From NCBI GenBank assembly GCA_002337085.1, contig DDFH01000007.1, positions 1 to 64,000 on the forward strand: a stretch of 64,000 nt of DNA, in the 5' to 3' direction. The notes under the pieces are model-generated. The model was given only the letters and a program-made list of their open reading frames with translations. It made no database searches and was not told where the DNA came from. Both the position numbers and the translations under genes were made by a program. The DNA comes from Hyphomonadaceae bacterium UBA1933 (GTDB lineage: Bacteria; Pseudomonadota; Alphaproteobacteria; Caulobacterales; Aquidulcibacteraceae). This document shows positions 53,775 to 62,570 of the stretch, in pieces. Position 1 is the first letter of the stretch. The number at the start of each line of letters is the position of its first letter.

Positions 53775-56393
53775 CTAGATTGATTTGTTTATACTAGAAA
53801 CAATTTCTTGCATTTGTTTAGAAATATTTTCACGCAATAATCTTTCAAGTTGTTGTTTTGCAAGACTTCGTCTTTGTGGTTCAATCTTTACAACTCTCTC
53901 GAATGCAGTTGCTATACGCGCTGCTACCATTGGATTTATGGTGTCAAGTTTTGTCAATTCATCTACAACTGTTTCATAGCCGCTGCCGTCAATGCTATTA
54001 AATCCAACCGGATTATTTATTGCAAAACTTGCAAGTACTGAACGAACCCTATTAGGATTACTTAAATTGAAATCGGGGTGGGATAGCAATTCTTTTAAAC
54101 GGTGTACAGGATTTCCAGATGCAGATGCTGCCTGATTAGAAAAATATTTATCAAGTACCAGATTATTTGAACTCCAGTCCTTATAGAAAATATTTAATGC
54201 TTCTGACCATGCTGCATCGCCTTTACGTGCAAGCGCAAATAACAATGACATTTTGTCTGTCATATTATTTGCTAATTTATAATATTCCAACAATTTTGTA
54301 GAGTTTTCACCAAAGCTTAAAAGGTAAAAACAGGCCGCTGCATAACTACGCAGACCCGCGCTTTTGGCATCTGGTGAATATTTCGCGTCAAACTTATAAT
54401 CTGCAATGAATTTTGAAATTTTATTTTGGTTTTTCTTGTAAATCTCCGCAGCGAGTAACTCACGCGCCGCAAAGATATTTTCAGGATATGCATCATTGCT
54501 AGCCTGAATTAAGTCATTTGTTGCCGGTAATTGAAGCAAGAGTGCGGCATAAGCATAATCATTTTCGGCAATATCAAAAACGTTATTATAGCAATTCATC
54601 AAAGTGTCTGATGGAGAGCTTGATTTGTTATCTTTTACTGCATCAGCACCTAATAATAATTCTTTGCGGGCAATTGTTTGCAGAGATTCCCAGCGTACAA
54701 AAGTATCATCATCATGTGCAGCAAGAATAGCCAATTCTTCTGTTGTGTGGTCGCTAATTAATTTAACAGGGGCTGTAAATCCTCGTAATATCGACAATAC
54801 AGGCTTTTCATTAATTCCTTCAAGCTCAATGAGTGTTTCATCTGTTGATAAATTTAAATGGATTGAATCAATATGTGTGCCTTCAAAATCAAGCACCATT
54901 TTTTCACCATTCTTATTAAAGAAAGCCATATCAAGTGGGATTGGAACCCACTCCTTTGTTGGCTGATTATTCGTTGGTGGTGTATTTTGCGTTAGCTTAA
55001 TCGAATAAGTATCGTCTTGAATATCTGTTATCACTTCTAAAATAGGTGTTCCCGCTTGTGAATACCATTTTTCAATACCATCTAATGGATCGTTGGAACT
55101 ACTCCTTAATGCTTCAAGCCAGTCTTCAATTGTTGCGGCTTTTCCATCATTGGTTTCAAAATATTTTATCGCGCCTTTGTTGAAATTGTTTTCACCAAGA
55201 ATATTTTGCGCAACGCGAATTACTTCGGCGCCCTTTTCATAAATTGTTGATGTGTAAAAATTATCAATTGATGCATATTCATGTGGTCTTACTGAATGCG
55301 CATTTGGCCCTGCATCTTCTGCAAATTGGCGGGCGCGTAACTGAATAACATCTTGAATTCTTTGTACCGCGCGAGAGCGTTGATCAGCAGAAAATTCTTG
55401 ATCCCTAAATACCGTCAAACCTTCTTTGAGTGAAAGTTGGAACCAGTCACGGCATGTAACACGATTGCCAGACCAATTATGGAAATATTCATGCGCTATA
55501 ACCCGCTCTATATTTGCGAAATCAAAATCTGTCGCTGTTTGCGAATCTGCTACTAAAAGTGCAGAGTTAAAAATATTAAGGCCCTTGTTCTCCATTGCGC
55601 CAGCATTGAAATCACGAACGCCAACCACGTTAAAAACGTCAAGGTCATATTCACGTCCGAAAACTTGTTCATCCCATTTCATCGAGCGAATTAGTGCATC
55701 TAGTGCATAATCAATACGATCAATATCACCACTTTCAACATATATATTAAGTTTAACATCTTTGCCGTTCATGGTTTTGAAATCAGCACTTTTATGTAAT
55801 AAATTACCGGCAACAATTGCAAAAAGATAAGATGGCTTTGGCCACGGGTCATTCCATTCTGCAAAATGATTTTCGCCAATAATGCCTGATGCAACAGGGT
55901 TGCCATTTGCCAATAATATTGGATATTTATCCTTATTTGCCTCTAATCTAACAAAATAGCGTGACATAACATCAGGTCGGTCTGGGAAGAATGTTATTCT
56001 TCTAAAGCCTTCGGCCTCGCATTGAGTACATAGGCTTTCACCTGAAAGATATAGGCCGGATAATGCCTTGTTTGCTTCTGGTGATATTGTGACCACCGCT
56101 TCAAACGTAAATTTATCAGAAGGGGGAGTAAACCGAAGCATATCTTTTGAATATTGATATTCAGAAACATCCAAAATTCTGCCATTCAATTTCAACTCTA
56201 GAATTTCCAGATTTTCGCCATCAAGCTCAACATATTTTGGTGTCTCGCCATTTGTATTCAATAAAAACTCAAGTTTGCTTGTTACAATTGTCCGAATTTT
56301 ATCAAGTTTAAAAGATAAATTGGTTTGTAAAATTGAATATGGGTAAGGGCGATAATCTTTGAGTTGAATTTTTGTGGGTGCTTCGTTTGACAT
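53775..56393 (-). CDS. pepN: Aminopeptidase N (M1 family)
   Basis: Zinc aminopeptidase of 872 residues. The substrate motif GAMENKGLNIFN precedes the zinc site H301-E302-x-x-H305 and E324 (HEYFHNW, LSLKEG). Domain order is beta N-terminal domain, thermolysin-like catalytic domain, Ig-like domain and a long C-terminal helical superhelix, as in Escherichia coli PepN. No signal peptide is present, so it is cytoplasmic. It is divergent from the HerA-like gene, with a 127-base spacer. Confidence 0.96.
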   Translation of the reverse strand: MSNEAPTKIQLKDYRPYPYSILQTNLSFKLDKIRTIVTSKLEFLLNTNGETPKYVELDGENLEILELKLNGRILDVSEYQYSKDMLRFTPPSDKFTFEAVVTISPEANKALSGLYLSGESLCTQCEAEGFRRITFFPDRPDVMSRYFVRLEANKDKYPILLANGNPVASGIIGENHFAEWNDPWPKPSYLFAIVAGNLLHKSADFKTMNGKDVKLNIYVESGDIDRIDYALDALIRSMKWDEQVFGREYDLDVFNVVGVRDFNAGAMENKGLNIFNSALLVADSQTATDFDFANIERVIAHEYFHNWSGNRVTCRDWFQLSLKEGLTVFRDQEFSADQRSRAVQRIQDVIQLRARQFAEDAGPNAHSVRPHEYASIDNFYTSTIYEKGAEVIRVAQNILGENNFNKGAIKYFETNDGKAATIEDWLEALRSSSNDPLDGIEKWYSQAGTPILEVITDIQDDTYSIKLTQNTPPTNNQPTKEWVPIPLDMAFFNKNGEKMVLDFEGTHIDSIHLNLSTDETLIELEGINEKPVLSILRGFTAPVKLISDHTTEELAILAAHDDDTFVRWESLQTIARKELLLGADAVKDNKSSSPSDTLMNCYNNVFDIAENDYAYAALLLQLPATNDLIQASNDAYPENIFAARELLAAEIYKKNQNKISKFIADYKFDAKYSPDAKSAGLRSYAAACFYLLSFGENSTKLLEYYKLANNMTDKMSLLFALARKGDAAWSEALNIFYKDWSSNNLVLDKYFSNQAASASGNPVHRLKELLSHPDFNLSNPNRVRSVLASFAINNPVGFNSIDGSGYETVVDELTKLDTINPMVAARIATAFERVVKIEPQRRSLAKQQLERLLRENISKQMQEIVSSINKSI

Positions 56394-56520
56394 GAATATA
56401 AGTTGTCCAATTAAAATAACTAAAAAAGTTCATTAAAATGATGATTGGTAAAATGTAAACATAATAAATTAACCAAAATAATGTCTAATCCATATCTGTT
56501 GAATTTTACAGGATTAAAAA

Positions 56521-58686
56521 ATGGCAAATCCAAATCATGGAAATGACTTTTTAAAAGAGCTTCGTGAACAATTATCAAATTTAAAATCAGAAGCACAGGC
56601 TAATCAAACAGTTGCGGATGACGATTCTCACAGCGTACCTAAAAGCATTGCGGCAAACACTAATCCTGAGCCACCAATGTTCAGAATAGAAGAACCCGTT
56701 GCAAAGAGTGCACCTATTACTAATGCTCATGCGCCACAAATTAATAAGCAGGTTATGCAAAGCGAACAAGTTGGGCATAAACTTGATAATAGTCTTGATA
56801 AATTGCTTAATGAACGACAAATTGTTGATGTAATCGCCAGTGAATTACAAAAAACAACTGAAAGCGTTGATGAAGCTAATGAAAGACGTAATCGCCAGCA
56901 GGCAAAGTCACGCTCAATAGGTAATGTTATATCATGTAACGGGTCGCGCGTTTATATATGTGCCAATTCAGATGCCGCAGACCCGAATAAAACAATGTGG
57001 TCAATTGGGCAAATGATTTCTGTTGTCACTAGTAAAGCCCGTGTTGTAGCGATGGTTCGTGAAATAAATGCGGATAAAGGCGAATGGACCGATGGCGCAA
57101 TAAATTCTATCATAATAAAAGCCGATATTGTTGGCGAGGTATTAGACCTTGAAGATGGGCAGCCAAAATTCAAGCGTGGTATAAGCGAATATCCATGGGT
57201 CGGTGCCATCGCCCATAAAATTAGAACTAGAGATTTAGAATCAATATTTGATATTGGTGAACGTAAAGGCGTTGAAATTGGTAAGCTTAGCCAAAATGAA
57301 GAAATTAGCGCTTATATAAGTGTTGATGATATTCTTAAGCGACATTTTGCAATTGTAGGGACCACAGGTGTCGGTAAATCATGTGCCGTTGGGCTTGTGG
57401 TTAATAAAGCGATGTCAGCAGAAGAAAATCTTCGCGTAATAATGCTTGACCCGCACAATGAATTTGAAGGAGCATTTGGCGATAAATCACAATCATTGGA
57501 CCAAAGTAATCTAGAAATTCCATATTGGATTTTAAATTTCGATGAACTTGAAGATGTGGTCTTTAGAGGCTTGATTAATATTGAAGAAAGCACAATTCTT
57601 CGCGAGCTTGTATTAATTGCAAAAAAAATACGTGCACAACAATCACAAGATGACCCACTTCTAAAAGGGACATATAATATTGGTTCTATCAATATTGATA
57701 CACCAGTTCCTTATCGCCTTACAGACGTTTATAAACAAATTGACGATGTTTTAGGGCAATTAGAGCCACGTTTCAGTCGTACTTTGCTTAAAAATATTAA
57801 ATTAAGGCTTGAAATGTTAGAAGCCAATCCACGTTATAAATTTATGTTTGGCTTTAACGGCAATGACGATAGTTTGCCGCGTATTATTTCAAATATTTTT
57901 AGGCTTCCAGCAAATGGTAAGCCGATGACAACGGTTAACCTTTCAGGGCTTCCAAGTGAGGTTATTAATTGTGTTGCATCGGTTCTTGCACGTTTGGCAT
58001 TCGATGTTGCACAAGCGAGTAGGGGGGCAATTAAAGTTTTATTGGTGTGTGAAGAGGCGCACAGATACGTTCCGGCAGACCGTGCTAATAGCTTTGAACC
58101 AACTAGGCGTGCAATCGCAAGAATTGCTAAAGAAGGCCGAAAATATGGTTGTGCAATTGCAATAATTACACAAAGGCCAGGGGAACTTGATCCAACAATC
58201 CTATCGCAATGTTCTACTGTGTTTGCTATGCGTCTTGCAAACGAGAATGACCAAGCAATTATTAAATCTGCTCTTGCGGATTCTTCTGCATCCGTTGTTT
58301 CTTTCCTTGCCGCCCTTGATAATCGTGAAGCAATTGCCTTTGGCGAAGGGGTTCAGGTTCCAATGCGTTTATATTTCAGCAATTACGATATTGCTAAATT
58401 ACGCAACGAATCTGTTGGTGGGAAAATCAATGTGCTTAAAGCCGATGAAGTTGATGCCCTTAACCTTACAAAAGCTATGCGTGGTTTATCTACCCAAGAA
58501 AAGTATGAGCATAATAATAAAAACAACTTTATTCCTAAAGAAGCAGCTACAATTGATACCTCTCAAAGTGCTTTGTTAAAAAAACCAGTATCCGAGGTTT
58601 TGAAAAACGATCTCTATATGAAGGAAATTGCAAATCAAAGACAGTCTGGCTTAATTCGTAAGCCACTTTATCCAGACAGAAATTAA
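56521..58686 (+). CDS. HerA-type (DUF87) FtsK/HerA superfamily ATPase
   Basis: 721 residues. A disordered, Gln/Asn-rich N-terminus (1-130) is followed by a HAS-barrel-like beta domain (about 135-265). The HerA ATPase core follows, with Walker A at G280-TTGVGKS, DPHNEFEGAFG after strand 2, Walker B in KVLLVCEEAHRYVP (about 503-515), and GRKYGCAIAIITQRPGELDPTILSQC, whose arginine is sensor-like. HerA is a hexameric DNA translocase that in archaea works with the nuclease NurA. No nuclease or SIR2 partner is adjacent, so its role (repair, DNA pumping) is open. AGGATT precedes the ATG. Confidence 0.85.
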   Translation: MANPNHGNDFLKELREQLSNLKSEAQANQTVADDDSHSVPKSIAANTNPEPPMFRIEEPVAKSAPITNAHAPQINKQVMQSEQVGHKLDNSLDKLLNERQIVDVIASELQKTTESVDEANERRNRQQAKSRSIGNVISCNGSRVYICANSDAADPNKTMWSIGQMISVVTSKARVVAMVREINADKGEWTDGAINSIIIKADIVGEVLDLEDGQPKFKRGISEYPWVGAIAHKIRTRDLESIFDIGERKGVEIGKLSQNEEISAYISVDDILKRHFAIVGTTGVGKSCAVGLVVNKAMSAEENLRVIMLDPHNEFEGAFGDKSQSLDQSNLEIPYWILNFDELEDVVFRGLINIEESTILRELVLIAKKIRAQQSQDDPLLKGTYNIGSINIDTPVPYRLTDVYKQIDDVLGQLEPRFSRTLLKNIKLRLEMLEANPRYKFMFGFNGNDDSLPRIISNIFRLPANGKPMTTVNLSGLPSEVINCVASVLARLAFDVAQASRGAIKVLLVCEEAHRYVPADRANSFEPTRRAIARIAKEGRKYGCAIAIITQRPGELDPTILSQCSTVFAMRLANENDQAIIKSALADSSASVVSFLAALDNREAIAFGEGVQVPMRLYFSNYDIAKLRNESVGGKINVLKADEVDALNLTKAMRGLSTQEKYEHNNKNNFIPKEAATIDTSQSALLKKPVSEVLKNDLYMKEIANQRQSGLIRKPLYPDRN

Positions 58687-58742
58687 TACCGCATGGTAAT
58701 CTTTTTAACCGTTTATAAATATTTTAAAAATTAACAAACTCT

Positions 58743-58768
58743 AAACCCCTGTTTTACAGGGGTTTTTT
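58743..58768 (+). terminator. Rho-independent terminator after the HerA-like gene
   Basis: AAACCCCTGT (58743-58752) pairs perfectly with ACAGGGGTTT (58756-58765) around TTT and continues into more T residues. It separates the HerA-like gene from the next pair of genes. Confidence 0.9.
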
Positions 58769-58869
58769 GCGATTTTATTACCATAATATTAATTGTATTT
58801 GTGCATTTTTGATAACCTTTCGATAACCAAAGCACCCGAACATTTAGAAATAAAGACGGGAAATATTAA

Positions 58870-59364
58870 GTGCAAACCAAAAGAATCAATATCAAAAATA
58901 TCGCTTCCAATCAAAATATGGATGAGATTTCGCTTGTACAATTAGAGCATCAGCGTGCACAACAAGATTGCTGGAAGACATTATTGGTAGTTAATCAATA
59001 TATTAATCTTAACAATGTTGAAGTGCTGCAATTAATGGGTGATAATATGGGGGCATATATTGCTCTTTTAGCGCGACAATTTCCAACCCTTAATTTTGAA
59101 TATGACACGATAACAGAATGCAAAAATTCAAGTCGTGTATTATGGATTAATACCGAAAAGGACTTTCATGAATTTAGTGACTGCCTAGAATTTGCTGATG
59201 CCGTAATAATCACACATAAGGCAGAAGAGGCCAAAAACGTAATTACACTTATTGACGGTTTTGCAAGAATTGGTGCGGTTCGTGATGTCGGTAATTCATA
59301 TGCACTTTCTATCTTTGGACGTGGACTTATGCGTGATATATTCAAACCCAAGGTGCGCGGTTAA
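58870..59364 (+). CDS. Unknown protein upstream of the MprF-like gene
   Basis: 164 residues starting with GTG 58870 after GACGGGAAA. The N-terminus is basic and polar. The rest reads as an alpha/beta domain (NVEVLQLMGDNMGAYIALLA, then ADAVIITHKAEEAKNVITLIDGF), with no signal peptide or membrane segment. I recognise no family or catalytic motif. It ends 17 bases before the MprF-like membrane gene and very likely shares its transcript, so a link to envelope lipid biology is possible but unproven. Confidence 0.6.
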   Translation: MQTKRINIKNIASNQNMDEISLVQLEHQRAQQDCWKTLLVVNQYINLNNVEVLQLMGDNMGAYIALLARQFPTLNFEYDTITECKNSSRVLWINTEKDFHEFSDCLEFADAVIITHKAEEAKNVITLIDGFARIGAVRDVGNSYALSIFGRGLMRDIFKPKVRG

Positions 59365-59381
59365 CGCACCACGGGTAAAAT

Positions 59382-61031
59382 ATGGCTTCATCACTTATAA
59401 AAGGCACATTTATTAGAATATGGCGTGTGATCGATTGGTGTAGGGCTAGATTTAACTCTATTACTAATCATCCTCGTGTAACAACATTTGGCTCATTACT
59501 AATATTTTTAATTGCACTTTTTATTATTAATAAAGAGCTTAGCAATTATACAATTGATGATATTGTTGAATCGTTTGGCGATTTCCATAAATTGAATGCC
59601 TTTATTGCCGTTATTTTTGCGGTTGTTGCATATGTTGCATTAACATTTAACGACCGTCTATGTCTTGATATGATAGGGAAACGGCTAAGCTATTCCAAGT
59701 CAATGCGCGGTGGTCTTGCATCATATGCACTAGCTAAAACATTGGGTTATTCATGGGCCGTTGCCTCAACTGCACGGGCGCGATTATATAAAAAATGGGG
59801 TCTTGATAACTCAGAAGTCGGCGCATTATCTATGACAACGGGAACCGGTGTTCAAATCGGTTCTTTAACATGTGCAGCAATCGGTCTTTTTTTTGGCGCC
59901 CCCGAAATTGCAAGACATGGCACATTTGACGCGGTTTTTTGGTGGATACTCTCACTCATCTTATTTCTGCCATCACTATTATGGCTATGGTTTTGTCATA
60001 GCGATAAAGCTAGCTTCAAATGGGGTAATACACGAATATTTCTACCAACTTTTAAAGGTGGCTTGGGACATTTATTATTAGTAATGCTTGATAAAATCGG
60101 TGCAGCAGCCTGCTTGTATTTTCTGTTGCCAGATTATGGTGGGTGGAATTTCCCACCTTTTCTTGCTGTTTTTGTTCTGGCGGGTCTTTTGGGTGCATTA
60201 TCTGGTGCGCCAGGCGGTTTAGGTGTTTTCGAAGCGGCTATATTAACCATGGCGCCAAATTCACAAAATACACCAGGTGCAGCAGTGGCATTGTTAATAT
60301 ATCGACTTGCATATAATATTATTCCACTCATTGTTGCAACCATTATACTTGGCATTGATCATGCCGCGCCTGTTGCAAAACCTGCAGCAAAAGTTGTTAG
60401 ACGAATTGGAACAAGGGCAATTAATGCCGCGCCACAATTGTTATCATTATTAGTATTTTTGGCAGGTTTTATTTTAATCGCATCATCCGCAACGCCAGTT
60501 TTTTCAACTAGGTTCATAAAAGTTGAATCATATCTAGGGCCTAGTTTCATTGAATTTAGTCATGCCTTTTCAGCCGTAATTGGAATGGCGCTTATGATTC
60601 TATCCAATTTTTTATGGCGTGAAAGCCGTACTGCATTTTTTATGTCAACATTTCTTTTAGCGCTTGGAGTTGTAAACGCCTTATTCAAAGGACTTTCATA
60701 TGAAATTGCTGCCGTAACAGGTCTTGCATTTGTGTTAATGATTGCATTTGAGGGCGAATTTATGCGCAAATTTGGTCGGGGTGGATTTACAATTTCATAC
60801 AGGTTTTTAGCAGCTATTATTGGCTCCATGGCCAGTATTGCTTGGATGTCATATTTTGCATTCTCTGACGTAAAGTTTACTTTTGATATGTTATTTGAAA
60901 CTGGTGTTCATGCCCATGCGTCACGTGCGATGCGTGCCTTAATTGCCGCAGGTGGGACATTTATTCTCGGCTTATTGATATTGTGGTTATTGGGGGATGA
61001 AACTGAAGAATTAGAGGCAGATTTCGATTAA
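59382..61031 (+). CDS. MprF-like membrane flippase domain without aminoacyl-transferase domain
   Basis: 549 residues with about 13-14 membrane helices. The first half is the LPG-synthase TM / UPF0104 domain (SMRGGLASYALAKTLGYSWA, then LSGAPGGLGVFEAAIL); the second half (EFSHAFSAVIGMALMIL, KGLSYEIAAVTGLAFVL, helix with R) matches the later helices of MprF. MprF proteins normally add a soluble domain of about 300 residues that moves Lys or Ala from tRNA to phosphatidylglycerol. Here the chain stops right after the last helix (LLGDETEELEADFD), so only the flippase half exists. The end overlaps the convergent TPP-enzyme gene by 21 bases. Confidence 0.75.
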   Translation: MASSLIKGTFIRIWRVIDWCRARFNSITNHPRVTTFGSLLIFLIALFIINKELSNYTIDDIVESFGDFHKLNAFIAVIFAVVAYVALTFNDRLCLDMIGKRLSYSKSMRGGLASYALAKTLGYSWAVASTARARLYKKWGLDNSEVGALSMTTGTGVQIGSLTCAAIGLFFGAPEIARHGTFDAVFWWILSLILFLPSLLWLWFCHSDKASFKWGNTRIFLPTFKGGLGHLLLVMLDKIGAAACLYFLLPDYGGWNFPPFLAVFVLAGLLGALSGAPGGLGVFEAAILTMAPNSQNTPGAAVALLIYRLAYNIIPLIVATIILGIDHAAPVAKPAAKVVRRIGTRAINAAPQLLSLLVFLAGFILIASSATPVFSTRFIKVESYLGPSFIEFSHAFSAVIGMALMILSNFLWRESRTAFFMSTFLLALGVVNALFKGLSYEIAAVTGLAFVLMIAFEGEFMRKFGRGGFTISYRFLAAIIGSMASIAWMSYFAFSDVKFTFDMLFETGVHAHASRAMRALIAAGGTFILGLLILWLLGDETEELEADFD

Positions 61032-62570
61032 AATAGGCTCATTAAGGGTTAGGGCATGTTCAAGCACATTATCTAATTCGTCACATGCACTAACACTTTC
61101 TGCGCGCATTCCCATACCCTCGGCAATTTTCACAAAATCAAGAGAAGGGGTTTCAAGTGAAAGCATCTCTCTTGCCGTTTCACCAACTGCGCCAGCGCCA
61201 GTACGCTCCATCTCAATATTCAAGATTTTATAGCTGCGGTTAGCAAAAATAAACGTAATAATCGGCAATTTTTCACGAACCATCGTCCATAATGCTTGAA
61301 TGTTATACATTGATGCGCCATCTCCAAGCAGTGCAAAAGTTCTGCGCCCTGGACACGCCATTTGTGCGCCAATTGCCAATGATAAACCTTGGCCAATTGC
61401 GCCACCGGTTAAAAATAACCAATCGTGAGTATTGGCATTTCTGGTTTCCGTATAGATTGGTAAGCCGCAGGTTACAGCATCATCCGAAATAATTGCATCA
61501 TTTGGCAAATGTCGCGCAAGAATTTTACCAATTTTATAAGCATTTATTTTTCCATCAGGAAGTGGAATTGGCGCAACTTCATGATCAGCCTTAACCGCAT
61601 TTAAACCAAGTAAATTTGCCAATGATTTGATTGCATCTTTGGTGTTTTGTTGTCTTGAAGAAAGTTCAATTACCTTGGTCGCTTCTGGAACTAGATAACT
61701 AGGAGTATTGGGGTATGCGAAAAAGGCCACCGGACTTTGGGTTCCTGCAAGAACCAATAAATCGTGCTTTTGTAAATCTTCAACAGCCATTTCAGCAAAA
61801 TATAACATTTTATCGGGGTGAAAAATATTTTTCCCGCGTCTTTGTCTTGCAGGAAAAGTATCGATTAAAACCCGAATTCCGTATTCAGATATTGCACCCA
61901 ATATTGCAATAGTATTTTCATCATAAAGCGCATCGCCACCAACTAATAACGCGGGTGATTTTGCGGATTTAACTGCGTCAACGACAGTTTTAATTATCTT
62001 CTCACCAACATTTGCAGATGTTGGAACAGCAGGTTTTTCATGGGCAATACCATCATTACCCCATGCACTATCAGCAGGTAATATAATAGAAACCGGTGAG
62101 GCGGCTTGAGAAATAGTTTTTGAATAAGCTTTTATCGCAACGTCTCCTGCAATAGCAGGGGTTTCGACAGCGCCAATATATGAACTATGTGGCTTAACCA
62201 GCGTTTCAATATCGCTTGTAAGTGGTGCATCAAGGTAGCGGTGATATGTGGCATGATCACCAATAACATTTATCATTGGGGAATATGCCCGCATTGCATT
62301 ATGAATATTTGCAAGCGCATTCCCATAACCTGGACCAAGGTGTAAAAGCGTCATGGCAGGTGTGCCGCTCATCCTTGCAAAACCATCTGCCGCACCTGTT
62401 GCCACACCTTCGAAAAGGCACAATACCGATTTGATGCGCGGCTCATTATCAAGTGCCTTCACAAGGTGCATTTCAGATGTACCAGGGTTTGCAAAACAAT
62501 GGGTAACACCACAATTTGCAAGCGTTTCAACAAGGGCGTTTGCGCCAGATTTAATCTCTGTTTTAGACAT
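61011..62570 (-). CDS. Acetolactate-synthase-like thiamine diphosphate enzyme
   Basis: 519 residues with the three-domain TPP fold. The activating glutamate is E54 (LFEGVATGAADGFARM). The Mg/TPP motif begins LLGDGASMYNIQALW at about residue 412 and ends with an Asn in FANRSYKI. The acetolactate-synthase-specific FAD pocket is not evident, and no regulatory small subunit is adjacent, so it may be a benzoylformate-decarboxylase-like or 2-hydroxyacyl lyase-like member and not IlvB. It starts inside the end of the upstream CoA-ligase gene (8-base overlap), so the two are one operon and probably one pathway. Confidence 0.75.
   Translation of the reverse strand: MSKTEIKSGANALVETLANCGVTHCFANPGTSEMHLVKALDNEPRIKSVLCLFEGVATGAADGFARMSGTPAMTLLHLGPGYGNALANIHNAMRAYSPMINVIGDHATYHRYLDAPLTSDIETLVKPHSSYIGAVETPAIAGDVAIKAYSKTISQAASPVSIILPADSAWGNDGIAHEKPAVPTSANVGEKIIKTVVDAVKSAKSPALLVGGDALYDENTIAILGAISEYGIRVLIDTFPARQRRGKNIFHPDKMLYFAEMAVEDLQKHDLLVLAGTQSPVAFFAYPNTPSYLVPEATKVIELSSRQQNTKDAIKSLANLLGLNAVKADHEVAPIPLPDGKINAYKIGKILARHLPNDAIISDDAVTCGLPIYTETRNANTHDWLFLTGGAIGQGLSLAIGAQMACPGRRTFALLGDGASMYNIQALWTMVREKLPIITFIFANRSYKILNIEMERTGAGAVGETAREMLSLETPSLDFVKIAEGMGMRAESVSACDELDNVLEHALTLNEPILIEICL

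Noticed and set aside
56521..58686. HerA-type ATPase as part of an antiphage defence system
   Set aside because: No partner nuclease, SIR2 or other defence gene is next to it, and the flanks are a housekeeping peptidase and an envelope-type operon separated by a terminator.
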